Shown here: piece after piece, positions 8,241-17,124 of the stretch
Numbering within the stretch: the first letter of the stretch is position 1
How the letters are laid out: every line of letters begins with the position of its first letter
NCBI GenBank assembly: GCA_018003315.1
Contig: JAGNEJ010000053.1
Coordinates: 1-34,092, forward strand
Origin: Verrucomicrobiales bacterium
Lineage (GTDB): Bacteria; Verrucomicrobiota; Verrucomicrobiia; Verrucomicrobiales; V1-33
Length of the DNA: 34,092 nt
Reading direction: 5' to 3'
Made by a program: the position numbers and the translations under genes
The notes under the pieces: generated by a model
Told to the model about the DNA's origin: nothing
What the model saw: the letters and a program-made list of their open reading frames with translations, nothing else
Database searches by the model: none

Positions 8241-11200
8241 ATGAAAATGCTCTCCACGCTCCTCTCCACGGCTCTGGGTCTCGCCATGCACGCCACCGCA
8301 GCCGGCCCCGAGGCTCTGTTCAACGGTGCCTCACTCGACGGATGGTCGGGCAAACCGGAGCACTGGCGGGTGGAGGACGGTGCCATCACCGGCGAAATCA
8401 GGGATGGGGCCGCGCTCAACCACAACGAGTGGCTCTACTGGAAGGATCCGGTGCATGATTTCGAGCTGGAGCTGGAATACAAAATCACCGGTGGACCGAC
8501 GGCCAACAGCGGCATCCAGATCCGCTGCCAGCGCGATGCAAAGGGAGTGGCCAGCGGACTCCAGTGCGATCTGGACGACGGAGCGGTGTGGTTGGGGCGC
8601 ATTTACGATGAACATGGGCGTGCGCTGGTGATGGAGCGCGGCACGCGGGTGAGCCTTTCGCCAGATGGCAGGAAATGGGTGGATCCCTTCGCCGAAGCGA
8701 AGTCGTTCCTTGCAGTGCCGAAGGCAAACGACTGGAACCGCTACCGCATCCGCGCCGAAGGATCGCATGTGCAGGTCTGGGTGAATGGAGTGTTTTTTGG
8801 CGCACTCGATGATCACGATGCAAAGCAGGCGGAATGGAGCGGCCTGCTGGCCTTTCAACTGCACAGCGGCCGCGGCCCGGCGAAGGTGCAGTTCCGCAAC
8901 ATCCTGCTGCGCGATCTCGGCAAAACGGAAAAACCCGGCGCGGAAAACCAAGCCGTACCGGGCGACACGGAAAGCATTCGTCCTCTCGGCGACAACGGCC
9001 AGCCGTTGAACCTGAATTTTGAAACCGGCACGCTCCAGGACTGGACCGTGGAAGGCGCAGGCTGGACGCGCCAGCCGGTGAAGGGCGACACCGTGCAGGC
9101 GCGCGGTCGCGGGCAGAACAGCCGCCACACCGGCGACTGGTGGGTCGGCGGCTATGAATCCGGCGCGGGCGATGCCGGCACCGGAACGCTGACCTCCGCA
9201 CCGTTCAAGGTCACGCATCCCTGGGCCAGCTTTCTCGTCGGCGGCGGCAGCGAAGTGGCGGTGGTGCGCGTGGAAATCGTGAATGCAGAAACGGGAAAAA
9301 CCTTCCACACCGCCGCAGGCCGGGAGGAAGAGGACATGCGGCGCGAAGTGGTGGACATGCGCCCCATGCTTGGAAAGAAAGTGTTGGTGCGCCTGCTCGA
9401 CCGCGGCACACGGCCCTGGCATCACATCAACTACGACGACTTTGTCTTTCACCAGGAACCGCCGGTGGCCCTTGCCAGGGAAATGAGTCGGCAGATGCAA
9501 AGCCCGGTGCTCTGGCATCTGCATGACAACCCAGCCAAACCCACTGCGATCAAAAACGAAACGGCTCAGCGCACCGTAGCTGACATGAAGCTGACTGCCG
9601 GCTTCCAGGCGGAACTCATCGCCGCCGAACCTGACGTGACGCAGCCGATCGCCTTCTGCATCGATGAACGCGGCCGCCTCTGGGTGCTCGAAGCCCACAG
9701 CTACCCGAACAAGCAGCCGGAAGGCAAAGGCCGGGACCGCATCGTGATCTTCGCCGACAACGACGGCGACGGGGCCTTCGAAACGCGCACCGTTTTCACG
9801 GAAGGCATCAACCTCGGCAGTGGAATCGAGGTCGGATTCGGCGGCGTCTATGTCGGTGCGGCGCCGGAGCTGTTGTTTTTCCCTGACAAAAATCGCGACG
9901 ACAAGCCCGACGGCCCGCCGGAGGTTTTGCTGGACGGCTGGGGCTATCAGGACACGCACGAGACGCTGAACAGTTTCTCCTGGGGCCCGGACGGCTGGCT
10001 CTACGGCTGCCACGGCGTATTCACGCATTCGGAAGTCTGCAAACCAGGCACACCCAAGGAACAGCGCCAGGTCATTCATGCCGGGGTGTGGCGCTTTCAT
10101 CCGGTGCGGAAGGAATTCGAGGTTTTCGCCCACGGCGGCAGCAACCAGTGGGGGCTCGACTACAATGAAAACGGCCACTTCTTTATGACGCACTGCCGGA
10201 GTTTCTTCGGCGGCGGCGGCACCACGTATGTCATCCGCAATGGCCACTACTGGAATCAGGCCAACCACGGCTACGCGCCCTTCATCAGCAACGAAGGTCC
10301 GGACTTTGCGCCCAATCTGAAGAACTACCTGCCCGCCGCTGCGCTCTACGACAGCGGCGAAGGCGGCGCGGGAAAACCCGGCACCACCGCAGTCTTCGGC
10401 GGACACTCGCACGTCGGCACGATGATTTACCAGGGCAACAACTGGCCGGCTGCCTATCGCGGCCATCTGTTCACGCACAACCTCCACGGGCATCAGATCA
10501 ACCACCAGATCCTTGTGCCGCAAGGCAGCGGCTATGAAGCCATGCACGCAGGCTTCGACCTCGCCTGGACGCCCGACCCGCGCTACATGGCCGTGGACCT
10601 GCAAAGCGGTCCCGACGGTGCAGTTTACATCATCGACTGGTTCGACCAGCAGCACTGCCACACGCCCATCGAGGAAAAATGGGACCGCACCAACGGCCGC
10701 ATTTACCGCATCTCCTGGGCTGCAAACTACAAACCGGTGAAGGTGGACCTCTCCACCCTGCATGGCGGCGAACTCGCGGAGATGCAGCAGCACGAAGACG
10801 AATGGCACCGCCGCACGGCACGCCGTTTGCTGATGGAGCGCGCTGCCGAAGGTGGTGCGAAGGGGCGCGCCGCGGAAATCCTGAAGGAGTATGCCGCCAG
10901 CCCGGATGCAAGCCTGGCACTCCGTGGGCTGTGGACCTTGCATCAATGCGGGCAGATCGACGAAGCGATGCTCGCAGCTGCTTCGAGGCACTCCAGCGAT
11001 GCGGTTCGCTCCTGGGCCGTGCAACTCGGCACCGAACCGGCCGGTCCCAAACTCGGCGGTAAAGCCCTCGTGGAGGCCGCACAGGGCGATCCTTCCGCCA
11101 CTGTCCGGATGGCGCTCGCCGCCGCCCTCCCGCAACTTCCTTCTGAAATGCGCTGGGATGTCGCCGCCGCTCTGGCCACCCACCGTGAAGACAGGAGCGA

Positions 11201-12440
11201 CCGCTTCCAGCCGAAGATGATCTGGTTTGGACTCGCCACCGTCGCGAATTCCGACTGGCCACGCGCTCTGAAGATCGCCGCATCCACGCCGCTCGCCGAA
11301 CTCGCCGACAGCATCCGCTGGGCGGCCGCGCAGGACGCCGACGGACGCGACGCCCTTGCTGCCGCGGCTGCCGCATCAATGCCCGAGGATGCTGGACGCA
11401 CCGCCCGCATCGCGGCCTTTGCGTTGCGTGACGCCACTAACCTGACGCCCCCCGCCGGCATCGCGGCCGCCGTGGCCGCCATCAGCCACAGCAGCGATCC
11501 CGGCGTGATGGCCGCGGTGAACGAACTCGCGGCTGTCTTTGGCGACACCGGCGTCTTGGCGAAAATGCGTGCGGTGCTCGCTGACGCCGCCGCTCCGCTG
11601 TCGGATCGCAAGGCGGCGTTTTCCCTGCTCAAGCGCACCGGCGACGCCGAGGCACTGCCCGTTTTCGTCTCCCTGCTCAACAACCCGGTGTTTCGCTCCC
11701 AGGTCATACCCCTGCTCGGACGCAGTGACGACCCCGCCACCGCCGCGGCCTTGCTGCAGCTTTTTGGGAAGCTTTCCGCCGCAGATCAAACCGCCGCACT
11801 CGCCGCCCTCACCAGCCGCAAGCCGCTTGCGCTCACATTGGTGCAGGCAATGGCCGCCGGTTCCTTTGACAAGAAGCACATCACCGCGCTGCACCTCCGC
11901 CAGATGCGCAACCTCGGCAGCGATGAACTCAATGCACTGCTGGAAAAAACCTGGGGCAAGTTCAACCCGACGAACGAAAGCGCCCAAGCCACCATCAGGA
12001 AATTCAAGAAGCTTTACAACGAAGCCCCGCTCTGGGCCTACGACGCGGCGAAGGGCCGAGAGGTCTTCATCAAGGTCTGCTCCACCTGCCATGCCCACGG
12101 CGGCGGAGAAGCCAAAATTGGCCCCGATCTCGGCGGCACCTGGCGCAACGGTGTGGATTACTTCCTGGAAAGCATCGCCGACCCGAACGCGGTGATCGGC
12201 GAGGCTTTTCAGATGAACATTGTCACCAAGAAGGACGGCAATGTGGTCGCCGGTGCCCTGGAGAAACAATCCGCTGCCAGCATCACGGTGCGAACGCTCA
12301 CCGAGTCCGTCACCATTCCCACCGCTGACATCAAAGGCCGCGAGACCCTTCCGCAAAGCTTCATGCCGCCAGGCCTTCTGGAAGCCCTCAGCGAACGCGA
12401 AGCCATCGAACTGCTGAAGTTTCTGACCACCGGCCAGTAA
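8241..12440 (+). CDS. DUF1080 (3-keto-disaccharide hydrolase type) / PVC propeller dehydrogenase / HEAT / cytochrome c fusion
   Basis: A 1399-residue exported multidomain protein. Residues 1-21 are a signal peptide (start at ATG 8241; ATG 8247 is also possible). About 23-230 are DUF1080 (EALFNGASLDGW opening, NSGIQIRCQ, closing QFRNILLRDLG); characterised members cleave 3-keto-glycosides. About 255-410 are a beta-sandwich-like domain resembling the C-terminal module of GH32 enzymes. About 449-835 are the PVC-type membrane-bound dehydrogenase propeller (GFQAELIAAEPDVTQPIAF, FADNDGDG, SWGPDGWLYGCHG). About 850-1240 are HEAT-like helical repeats. From about 1265 there is a C-terminal cytochrome c of the PVC haem-binding type with CSTCH (Cys1280, Cys1283, His1284). 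Inference: a periplasmic enzyme that oxidises a glycoside and passes electrons to its own haem. No partner gene is adjacent. Confidence 0.9.
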   Translation: MKMLSTLLSTALGLAMHATAAGPEALFNGASLDGWSGKPEHWRVEDGAITGEIRDGAALNHNEWLYWKDPVHDFELELEYKITGGPTANSGIQIRCQRDAKGVASGLQCDLDDGAVWLGRIYDEHGRALVMERGTRVSLSPDGRKWVDPFAEAKSFLAVPKANDWNRYRIRAEGSHVQVWVNGVFFGALDDHDAKQAEWSGLLAFQLHSGRGPAKVQFRNILLRDLGKTEKPGAENQAVPGDTESIRPLGDNGQPLNLNFETGTLQDWTVEGAGWTRQPVKGDTVQARGRGQNSRHTGDWWVGGYESGAGDAGTGTLTSAPFKVTHPWASFLVGGGSEVAVVRVEIVNAETGKTFHTAAGREEEDMRREVVDMRPMLGKKVLVRLLDRGTRPWHHINYDDFVFHQEPPVALAREMSRQMQSPVLWHLHDNPAKPTAIKNETAQRTVADMKLTAGFQAELIAAEPDVTQPIAFCIDERGRLWVLEAHSYPNKQPEGKGRDRIVIFADNDGDGAFETRTVFTEGINLGSGIEVGFGGVYVGAAPELLFFPDKNRDDKPDGPPEVLLDGWGYQDTHETLNSFSWGPDGWLYGCHGVFTHSEVCKPGTPKEQRQVIHAGVWRFHPVRKEFEVFAHGGSNQWGLDYNENGHFFMTHCRSFFGGGGTTYVIRNGHYWNQANHGYAPFISNEGPDFAPNLKNYLPAAALYDSGEGGAGKPGTTAVFGGHSHVGTMIYQGNNWPAAYRGHLFTHNLHGHQINHQILVPQGSGYEAMHAGFDLAWTPDPRYMAVDLQSGPDGAVYIIDWFDQQHCHTPIEEKWDRTNGRIYRISWAANYKPVKVDLSTLHGGELAEMQQHEDEWHRRTARRLLMERAAEGGAKGRAAEILKEYAASPDASLALRGLWTLHQCGQIDEAMLAAASRHSSDAVRSWAVQLGTEPAGPKLGGKALVEAAQGDPSATVRMALAAALPQLPSEMRWDVAAALATHREDRSDRFQPKMIWFGLATVANSDWPRALKIAASTPLAELADSIRWAAAQDADGRDALAAAAAASMPEDAGRTARIAAFALRDATNLTPPAGIAAAVAAISHSSDPGVMAAVNELAAVFGDTGVLAKMRAVLADAAAPLSDRKAAFSLLKRTGDAEALPVFVSLLNNPVFRSQVIPLLGRSDDPATAAALLQLFGKLSAADQTAALAALTSRKPLALTLVQAMAAGSFDKKHITALHLRQMRNLGSDELNALLEKTWGKFNPTNESAQATIRKFKKLYNEAPLWAYDAAKGREVFIKVCSTCHAHGGGEAKIGPDLGGTWRNGVDYFLESIADPNAVIGEAFQMNIVTKKDGNVVAGALEKQSAASITVRTLTESVTIPTADIKGRETLPQSFMPPGLLEALSEREAIELLKFLTTGQ

Positions 12441-12490
12441 ATCCGCCATCCCCCGCCGGACATCAGGGCGAGCCCACGGAGGTCGGCAGA

Positions 12491-12513
12491 CTGCACGCCT
12501 GGGCCAGGTGCAG
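12491..12513. other. Hairpin between the PVC protein gene and dusB
   Basis: CTGCAC (12491-12496) can pair with GTGCAG (12508-12513) around an 11-nt GC-rich loop, 50 bases after the stop of the upstream gene. The bases that follow are AAAGCGGG, with no T-run, so it is not a standard intrinsic terminator. Its function is unknown. Confidence 0.25.
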
Positions 12514-12570
12514 AAAGCGGGATGACGAATGCGAAATTGAGGCAAAGCTGTCGGACTCACCACTACGCCG

Positions 12571-13593
12571 ATGCTTCCCTGGCTGCACACCTCCCGCATT
12601 CCACTCTATCTCGCTCCCATGGCGGGAGTGACCGATTGCGTCTTCCGCCAAATCTGCAAAGAACTGGGCGCGGATGTGATGGTCACGGAATTTGTCAGTG
12701 CGGAAGGCATCGTCCGTCGGGATGATCGGACTCGCAAATACACGGAATTCACCGACGAACAGCGACCGGTCGGCGTCCAGTTATTCGGCGCGCACCCGCA
12801 AAACCTCGCCGAGGCGGCGAAAAAAATCATCGACTGGAAGCAGCCGGATTTCATCGATCTCAACTTCGGATGTCCGGTCAATAAAGTGGTGGGGAAAAAC
12901 GGGGGATCTTCCCTGCTGCGCGACTGTCCGACACTGGCGGCGGTGGCCGCCACGGTCGCAAAAGCAGTGCCCATTCCGGTCACGGCGAAAATCCGCATCG
13001 GCTGGGATGCACAGAGCATCAATGCGCCGGAGGTGGTGCACATTCTGGAGGACAGCGGTGTAGCCGCGGTCGCCATTCATGGAAGGACGCGCTCCCAGGG
13101 CTACAGCGGACTGGCGGATTGGACAGTGATTGCCCAATGCGCGGAACGGGCGTTGATTCCAGTGATTGGCAATGGCGACATCAGTTCCGGAAGCGATGTG
13201 GCTCGGCGTCTGCAGGAAACAAAAGTTCGCGGCCTGATGATCGGCCGGGCCGCGATGCACAACCCGTGGGTTTTCCAGGAAGCCCGGGCCTGGCTGGCCA
13301 CCGGCCTGCAGCCGGAACCGGCTCCGCTGGAGCAGCGGTGGAAGCTCATCCTCCGTCACTGCCGAATGGCGCTGGACAGCGGACGCTACGGCGGGGAAAT
13401 GCACACCCTGCAAGCCATGCGCACGCGGCTGATGGCCTACACCAAGGGACTCAAGGGCGGCAAGCACCTGCGCAGCCGATTTTGCTCCGTCGCTTCGCTG
13501 ATGGAGCTGGAGCACATTGCCGCCGCACACCTGGCGGAGGCGGAGCGCAACGCTGCAGATATTGTCAGGGAACCTGCAGAGATGCAGTCCTGA
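12571..13593 (+). CDS. dusB: tRNA-dihydrouridine synthase, DusB type
   Basis: A 340-residue cytoplasmic FMN enzyme that reduces specific uridines in the D-loop of tRNA. The TIM-barrel motifs of the Dus family are in order: LAPMAGVTD (residues 14-22), the EFVSAEGI segment, VQLFGAHP, the catalytic Cys101 in NFGCPVNKVVGKNGGSSLL, KIRIGW, HGRTRSQGYSGLADW, and FMN-phosphate-binding IGNGDI and GLMIGRAA. The C-terminal helical domain (KGLKGGKHLRSRF region) is present and the length is normal. DusB in many bacteria is paired with fis, but here it stands alone. It is convergent with the next gene. No Shine-Dalgarno sequence precedes the ATG. Confidence 0.93.
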   Translation: MLPWLHTSRIPLYLAPMAGVTDCVFRQICKELGADVMVTEFVSAEGIVRRDDRTRKYTEFTDEQRPVGVQLFGAHPQNLAEAAKKIIDWKQPDFIDLNFGCPVNKVVGKNGGSSLLRDCPTLAAVAATVAKAVPIPVTAKIRIGWDAQSINAPEVVHILEDSGVAAVAIHGRTRSQGYSGLADWTVIAQCAERALIPVIGNGDISSGSDVARRLQETKVRGLMIGRAAMHNPWVFQEARAWLATGLQPEPAPLEQRWKLILRHCRMALDSGRYGGEMHTLQAMRTRLMAYTKGLKGGKHLRSRFCSVASLMELEHIAAAHLAEAERNAADIVREPAEMQS

Positions 13594-13690
13594 GCGCGTG
13601 GGTCACCGCCGGGCGCGTGACACCGCGCTTCCAGTCGGTGCGGGTCAAGCGGCATCCTGCCCCTCAGCCTTCCGGCCATGCCCGTTGAGG

Positions 13691-13719
13691 AAAAAAGCGA
13701 TCCGGAATGTCCTGACATT
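13691..13719 (-). terminator. Possible weak terminator after the coiled-coil membrane protein gene
   Basis: Read on the minus strand, the palindrome AATGTCAGGACATT (13719-13706) overlaps the TAA stop and is followed after about ten bases by six Ts (13696-13691). The stem is only 5-6 bp with a very small loop, and the T-run is displaced, so this is a weak candidate. Confidence 0.3.
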
Positions 13720-15082
13720 ATTTGAAAAAACGCTTCAGCACGCGTTTTTCTTCCGGCATGAGGCTTTCTTTCCAGACGGCTTCTCCGCCTTTGGCTTCAC
13801 TGCCCACCGTTCCGGCATCCACCGGTCCGGTCTTGGTTTTGTCCACTGGGTGTTCGCCGCTGGTGGTACCGAGCAAATCTCCCGGAGTCAGCCGGTTGAG
13901 GTCGCGTGAAGATTCCTTTTCGGGATGGTTGGTGCCCAGTTCGCTCGGTTCCTTTTTCATCCCCAGCGGAGCGACCCCAGGGCCGCGTTCCGGCGTGCCA
14001 TCCCCCTCGTATGCCATTTCTTGCTGGCCGGGACCTGCACCCAAATTCCCGTTTTCCGCTTTTTCCAATGCCTCGCGCAGCGCCTTTTCGGTGTCACCCA
14101 TCGGGCGGCCATGTCCGGACGTCTGACCGGCACACTGTCCGTTTTTTTTCAGCTTCTGCCGCAACTGCTCCAACTGCTCCCGGCTCATCTGTTTGGAAAG
14201 CGTTTTGGGATCCAGTTGCTCCAGCGCCTTCATCAGTTCCTTGTTCGGCTGGAGCGGTCCGTTTTTCAGCCCCTGCACGGCATTGGCAAACTCTTGCGCC
14301 GCCTGTTGGCGGACGGATTCGCCAAGCGGACCATCGGATTCGTCCAATGCTTCGAGACTGCCTGCGGCCTGGTCATAGTGGTTCCCAAGTTCCGCCGCGG
14401 CCTCGCTGATGGCCTCCTTGAGGTTGTCAGCGGCTTCCAGATTGGAATGGCTGTACCAGTCCTCCGCGGGAGTGTGCTTCAACGCTTCAATGGCCTTTTC
14501 AAACCGTTCCAGGTCCTCCTTGCGTGCCAGATCCTCCTTCTTCAGTTCGTTGACCATTTTCTCCGCCTGCTGCAGAGAGCTGGGCGGAGGGTAATGATCC
14601 TCCACCGTTTCCGGAGGGCGGACCGGAATCAAAAAGGCCAGCAGCAGCGATGCCGCTGCAATGCACACCGGAAGGGCCAGCCATTGCCAGCGCCAGTGAA
14701 ATCCATCGCAGATCTGATCCCGCGGCGGGGGCGTTGGCCAAGGAGAAACGCCCGCGGCAGCGGCGCTCAGCGCATTATGAAGCCGCATCCGACTTTCGAT
14801 CCTAACAAGACATTCGTCCACCGTGAAAAACTTCCTCCGCGCCCACCACCAGGCGGCAGCGGCGCAAATCAGCACGGCTCCGCCGAGGGACGCGGCGGTG
14901 ACCCACGGAATCATGGGCTGCCAGGTGGTGCGCAGGTAGAGGACCGCGCCAAATGCGACCGCACCGAAAACCGCCAGAAGCGGTGCAAATGACTGGACCC
15001 ACCAGGCGGCATTGATTTTCATCCGGGTGCGCCCAGCGATGTTCCGCCAGGCGGCGGCGTGGTGAAGATCGAGGTCAGCCAT
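13718..15082 (-). CDS. Membrane protein with long coiled coil (DUF4175-like), function unknown
   Basis: 454 residues, probably inner membrane. Two adjacent transmembrane segments (about 28-54 and 57-83) and a third (about 134-156, QWLALPVCIAAASLLLAFLI) are followed by a charged helical stretch (about 170-330, rich in Glu, Lys, Ala and Leu) and a Gly/Pro/Glu-rich disordered tail, ending with a basic KRVLKRFFK. The layout recalls DUF4175-like proteins that in this phylum often accompany MoxR ATPase, DUF58 and Bat-type genes; none of those is in this window, so the assignment is tentative. ATG 15082 gives the longest product; ATG 15022 (MKINAAWW) would also keep every transmembrane segment. It is divergent from the export operon, with 132 bases between starts. 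Confidence 0.75.
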   Translation of the reverse strand: MADLDLHHAAAWRNIAGRTRMKINAAWWVQSFAPLLAVFGAVAFGAVLYLRTTWQPMIPWVTAASLGGAVLICAAAAWWWARRKFFTVDECLVRIESRMRLHNALSAAAAGVSPWPTPPPRDQICDGFHWRWQWLALPVCIAAASLLLAFLIPVRPPETVEDHYPPPSSLQQAEKMVNELKKEDLARKEDLERFEKAIEALKHTPAEDWYSHSNLEAADNLKEAISEAAAELGNHYDQAAGSLEALDESDGPLGESVRQQAAQEFANAVQGLKNGPLQPNKELMKALEQLDPKTLSKQMSREQLEQLRQKLKKNGQCAGQTSGHGRPMGDTEKALREALEKAENGNLGAGPGQQEMAYEGDGTPERGPGVAPLGMKKEPSELGTNHPEKESSRDLNRLTPGDLLGTTSGEHPVDKTKTGPVDAGTVGSEAKGGEAVWKESLMPEEKRVLKRFFK

Positions 15083-15214
15083 GGCATCCGCACACTACGC
15101 CAGGGGCGCGCTTCGGCAACCGATGGGGGTGATTTTCCATGCCGGCACGATCCGGAAATCCCTTGCCGATTCGGCAGGACCAATGGAGCATTGGCCCTTC
15201 CTTCACCCCGCCCC

Positions 15215-16435
15215 ATGAGTTCGGAAACTCCCTCACTTCACGCGCTGCGCATCGACCGCTCCACGGCACCCGCCCGGCGCTTGCCCGGTTGGCTCTTGCC
15301 GGGCGTGCTGATGCTGGGTGCTGCGGCGGGGGTGTTCTGGTGGCTGAAGCGCCCTGCAGGAATCGAAGTCCGGACCTTCACGGTGCAGGAGGAACCGGCG
15401 GCAGCCGTCTCTGCCGGTCCGCGCACGGCGCTCAATGCCTCCGGCTATGTCACCGCGCGGCGGGAGGCCACCGTTTCCTCCAAAATCACCGGCAAAGTAG
15501 TGGAAGTGCTGGTGGAGGAAGGAATGAAGGTGGAGAAGGATCAGGTAGTGGCCAGGCTCGATGCCTCCAATGCCGAAGCCGGACTCCGGCTCGCAGAGGC
15601 GCAGGTGGAATCCGCCAAAAAATTGCTGGCCGAAGCGCAGCCGCCGCTGACGCTTGCGGAACGGGAACTGGAGCGCTTCCACCAATTAAAAAGCACCGGC
15701 GCCGCCAGCGAACTGGACATCCTGCGGGCGGAATCCGCCGCCGCCGCCGCCAAAGCGCGCATTGCCCGGCTGGAAGCGGACGTGGGCGTTGCGGAACGAA
15801 CCCTGACACAATTTCAGCAGCAACTGGACGACACCGTCATCCGCGCTCCGTTTGCCGGGGTGGTCACCACCAAGGATTCGCAGCCCGGCGAGATGATTTC
15901 CCCCATGTCCTCCGGCGGTTTCACCCGCACTGGCATCTGCACCATCGTGGACATGACGTCGCTGGAAATCGAAGTCGATGTCAACGAAAGCTACATCAAC
16001 CGCGTCCAGTCCGGACAGGCGGCTGAGGCGGTGCTCGATGCCTATTCCGATTGGCGCATCCCTGCGAAAGTGATCGCGATTATCCCCACGGCCGACCGCC
16101 AAAAAGCGACCGTCAAGGTCCGGGTCGGATTCGACCATCTCGACGCCCGCATCCTGCCCGAGATGGGGGTCAAGGTCAGTTTCCAAACCACCGCCAGTGA
16201 AACTCAAACGGCGAAGAAAATCCTCACCGTTCCCGCTGCAACCGTCGCGCAGGTGAACGGACGGCAGATCGTCTGGGTGCTGAAGGACGGAGCCGTGGAA
16301 CGCCGCGCCATCACCGCGGAACTGCGCACCGACGGAAAATTCAACATCACCGCCGGACTCGCCGCCGGCGAAAAAATCCTCCTCGATGCCCCGGCCGGAC
16401 TGGCTGATGGCGCAAAAGTCACAGAAAAGCCATGA
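15215..16435 (+). CDS. Periplasmic adaptor (membrane fusion protein), HlyD/MacA-like
   Basis: A 406-residue adaptor that would link an inner-membrane ABC transporter to an outer-membrane channel. One N-terminal transmembrane helix (about residues 22-43, LLPGVLMLGAAAGVFWWL) anchors it. A split lipoyl domain follows (NASGYVTARREATVSSKITG and VIRAPFAGVVTTKDSQPGE) around an alpha-helical hairpin of about residues 110-210, then beta-barrel and membrane-proximal domains (TIVDMTSLEIEVDVNE, ILTVPAATVAQVNG). The start is ATG 15215; a longer frame upstream has no family match. The stop overlaps the next start (ATGA), so it is the first gene of a four-gene operon. The outer-membrane partner is not in the window. 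Confidence 0.9.
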   Translation: MSSETPSLHALRIDRSTAPARRLPGWLLPGVLMLGAAAGVFWWLKRPAGIEVRTFTVQEEPAAAVSAGPRTALNASGYVTARREATVSSKITGKVVEVLVEEGMKVEKDQVVARLDASNAEAGLRLAEAQVESAKKLLAEAQPPLTLAERELERFHQLKSTGAASELDILRAESAAAAAKARIARLEADVGVAERTLTQFQQQLDDTVIRAPFAGVVTTKDSQPGEMISPMSSGGFTRTGICTIVDMTSLEIEVDVNESYINRVQSGQAAEAVLDAYSDWRIPAKVIAIIPTADRQKATVKVRVGFDHLDARILPEMGVKVSFQTTASETQTAKKILTVPAATVAQVNGRQIVWVLKDGAVERRAITAELRTDGKFNITAGLAAGEKILLDAPAGLADGAKVTEKP

Positions 16436-17124
16436 GCACTCCCCCACTGGTTCACGTTCGCCAAGTCACCAAAAATTTTCGCCGCGGTGCGGAAGATGTG
16501 CATGTCCTCGCCGGGCTCGACTTGGAAGTCGCCACCGGTGAATTCCTCGCGCTCATGGGCCCGTCGGGTTCCGGGAAATCAACCCTGCTCAACCTCATCG
16601 GCGGCCTCGACCGCCCGACCGGCGGCACGGTCGAGATCGGCGGGGAGCGCATCGACCAGCTCTCCGAGCGCCGCCTTGCCGCATGGCGGGCCCGCCACGT
16701 CGGATTTGTCTTTCAATTCTACAACCTCATGCCGGTCCTGACAGCGGAAAAGAACGTGGAACTTCCGCTGTTTCTGACCCACCTATCCAAACGCGAACGC
16801 CGCCAGCATGTGGAGGCGGCCCTGAAAATCGTAGGACTGGGCCACCGCATGAAGCACCTGCCGCGCACCCTCTCCGGCGGCGAGCAGCAGCGCGTCGGCA
16901 TCGCCCGCGCCATCGTCACCGACCCCACCCTGCTGCTCTGCGACGAACCCACCGGCGACCTCGACCGCAAGTCGGGCGATGAAATCCTGGGCCTGCTCCA
17001 GGCGCTCAACCAGGAGCACGGCAAAACCATCATCATGGTCACCCATGATCCCCACGCCTCCGCCCGTGCCACCCGCACGGTGCATCTGGACAAGGGGCAG
17101 CTCTCCACCGCGCCGACGGCATGA
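16432..17124 (+). CDS. ABC transporter ATP-binding protein, MacB/LolD type
   Basis: A 230-residue cytoplasmic ATPase that powers the export system. Walker A is GPSGSGKST (residues 43-51), the Q-loop lies in FVFQFYNLMPVLTAEKNVELP, the signature is LSGGEQQRVGIARAI (from residue 147), and Walker B is LLLCDEPTGDLD (from about 167) followed by the H-loop in MVTHDP. These are exact hallmarks of the MacB/LolD/FtsE group. It overlaps the adaptor gene by 4 bases at its start and the first permease by 4 bases at its end (ATGA both times), which implies translational coupling and a 1:1 complex. Confidence 0.95.
   Translation: MSTPPLVHVRQVTKNFRRGAEDVHVLAGLDLEVATGEFLALMGPSGSGKSTLLNLIGGLDRPTGGTVEIGGERIDQLSERRLAAWRARHVGFVFQFYNLMPVLTAEKNVELPLFLTHLSKRERRQHVEAALKIVGLGHRMKHLPRTLSGGEQQRVGIARAIVTDPTLLLCDEPTGDLDRKSGDEILGLLQALNQEHGKTIIMVTHDPHASARATRTVHLDKGQLSTAPTA

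Noticed and set aside
8331-11183. 950-codon minus-strand frame opposite the DUF1080/propeller gene
   Set aside because: Antisense shadow caused by high GC in third positions; rich in Arg, Ala, His and Val with no domain, while the plus strand encodes clear domains.
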